From positions 1 through 6,111 of the forward strand of contig JAICVV010000136.1 in the NCBI GenBank assembly GCA_025935155.1: DNA of 6,111 nucleotides, given 5' to 3'. Under the pieces are notes generated by a model, which was given only the letters and a program-made list of their open reading frames with translations, was not told the DNA's origin and ran no database searches. Made by a program: the position numbers and the translations under genes. This stretch comes from Alphaproteobacteria bacterium. GTDB lineage: Bacteria; Pseudomonadota; Alphaproteobacteria; Micropepsales; Micropepsaceae. Of this stretch, positions 5,681-6,111 are shown piece by piece (within the stretch, counting starts at the first letter, position 1; every line of letters begins with the position of its first letter).

Positions 5681-6111
5681 ACCACACGATGGCCGTCACC
5701 GCCGCAAACACCAGGCTGTCGATGACATAGGCTCGCGCCGCATCGTCCGGCGCCATCGAAAAGAACGCGGCGGCAAGCACCGCGGACAATCCCAGCGTGA
5801 GCGACGGCCTTACCAGCGCCCGCGCCGCATCCACCCATTTGTAGGAGGACGGCAATGCGCCTTCCGCCGCCACACTGGAGAGCAGGCCGCTCCACGACGA
5901 GGTGAGCGCCAGCGGCGGCGCAGATTCCGTTTCCGGCTGGCGCCATTGCGATTGCAGCTTCAGCAATTCGGTTTCGTGCGTCCATTCCGCCTGCTTCGCG
6001 GCGAAGGACTGTTTCGACTCCAGATAACCGAAGGTTTTGGTCGCGAGATTGCCGACAAGACCAAAGATGCCGCCAGCGCCTGCGGAGATTCCGCAGCCTA
6101 GAAGATGCCCA
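5646..6111 (-). CDS. Phage-type holin-like membrane protein (5' end outside window)
   Basis: The frame enters from the right edge and ends at TGA 5648-5646, giving 154 visible residues; the start is not in the window. The order is a glycine-rich segment (GISAGAGGIFGLVGNLATKT), a charged helical stretch likely to form a coiled coil (about 30-57), a linker with SWSGLLSSVAAEGALPSSYK, then two membrane helices (about 101-118, LTLGLSAVLAAAFF, and 129-145, DSLVFAAVTAIVWWFG) and a basic tail, DRAPPRKR. This order, with WVDAARALVRPSLT before the first helix and WWFGDR after the second, resembles small membrane proteins of proteobacterial prophages often labelled holin-like. The assignment is from memory, not from a search. 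It probably heads toward a prophage or phage-derived cluster beyond position 6111. The small gene at 5447-5644 follows after one base. Confidence 0.65.
   Translation of the reverse strand, partial: GHLLGCGISAGAGGIFGLVGNLATKTFGYLESKQSFAAKQAEWTHETELLKLQSQWRQPETESAPPLALTSSWSGLLSSVAAEGALPSSYKWVDAARALVRPSLTLGLSAVLAAAFFSMAPDDAARAYVIDSLVFAAVTAIVWWFGDRAPPRKR

Overview
The window is high-GC (roughly 60 %) bacterial chromosome. Dense genes, AAGGGGG/AGGAGG ribosome binding sites, GC-rich codon use and the protein families present suggest an alphaproteobacterium, probably Rhizobiales or a soil relative. This is inferred from family resemblance, since there is no rRNA or other marker gene.

Layout. (1) 1-181, +: the C-terminal end of a small hypothetical protein, followed by a strong hairpin terminator at 246-274. 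(2) 395-816, +: an OsmC-type peroxiredoxin gene with an excellent ribosome binding site but a one-base deletion at about 473-474, so it reads as a frameshifted gene. (3) 865-1935, -: a secreted protein built from seven HAF-type repeats of about 45 residues. (4) 2183-3175, -: an AraC-family regulator. (5) 3334-3762, +: a small secreted protein, divergent from the regulator and followed by its own terminator. (6) 4006-5418, +: an exported serine beta-lactamase/esterase-family hydrolase. (7) 5447-6111, -: two tightly spaced phage-type genes, a 65-residue orphan and the C-terminal part of a holin-like membrane protein that runs off the window.

How it may work together. The 158-bp gap between the AraC gene and the divergent secreted-protein gene holds a bipartite direct repeat, TTTCG-N4-CGTCCAA, twice at an exact 21-bp offset. 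This is the geometry expected of an AraC-family operator. The half-site nearer the AraC gene overlaps a possible -35 box for that gene. The sequence therefore suggests an autoregulated AraC switch controlling a secreted protein. The hydrolase gene lies beyond a terminator and has its own upstream region with 20-bp-phased repeats, so co-control is not shown.

The other structural feature is a 51-bp direct repeat (one mismatch) at 2070-2120 and 5630-5680. The right copy spans the stop of the holin-like gene and the start of the 65-residue gene. The left copy lies in a non-coding gap beyond the AraC gene. The two copies bracket the regulator, secreted-protein and hydrolase block. No integrase or transposase is visible, and I see no convincing complete new defence or mobile system here.
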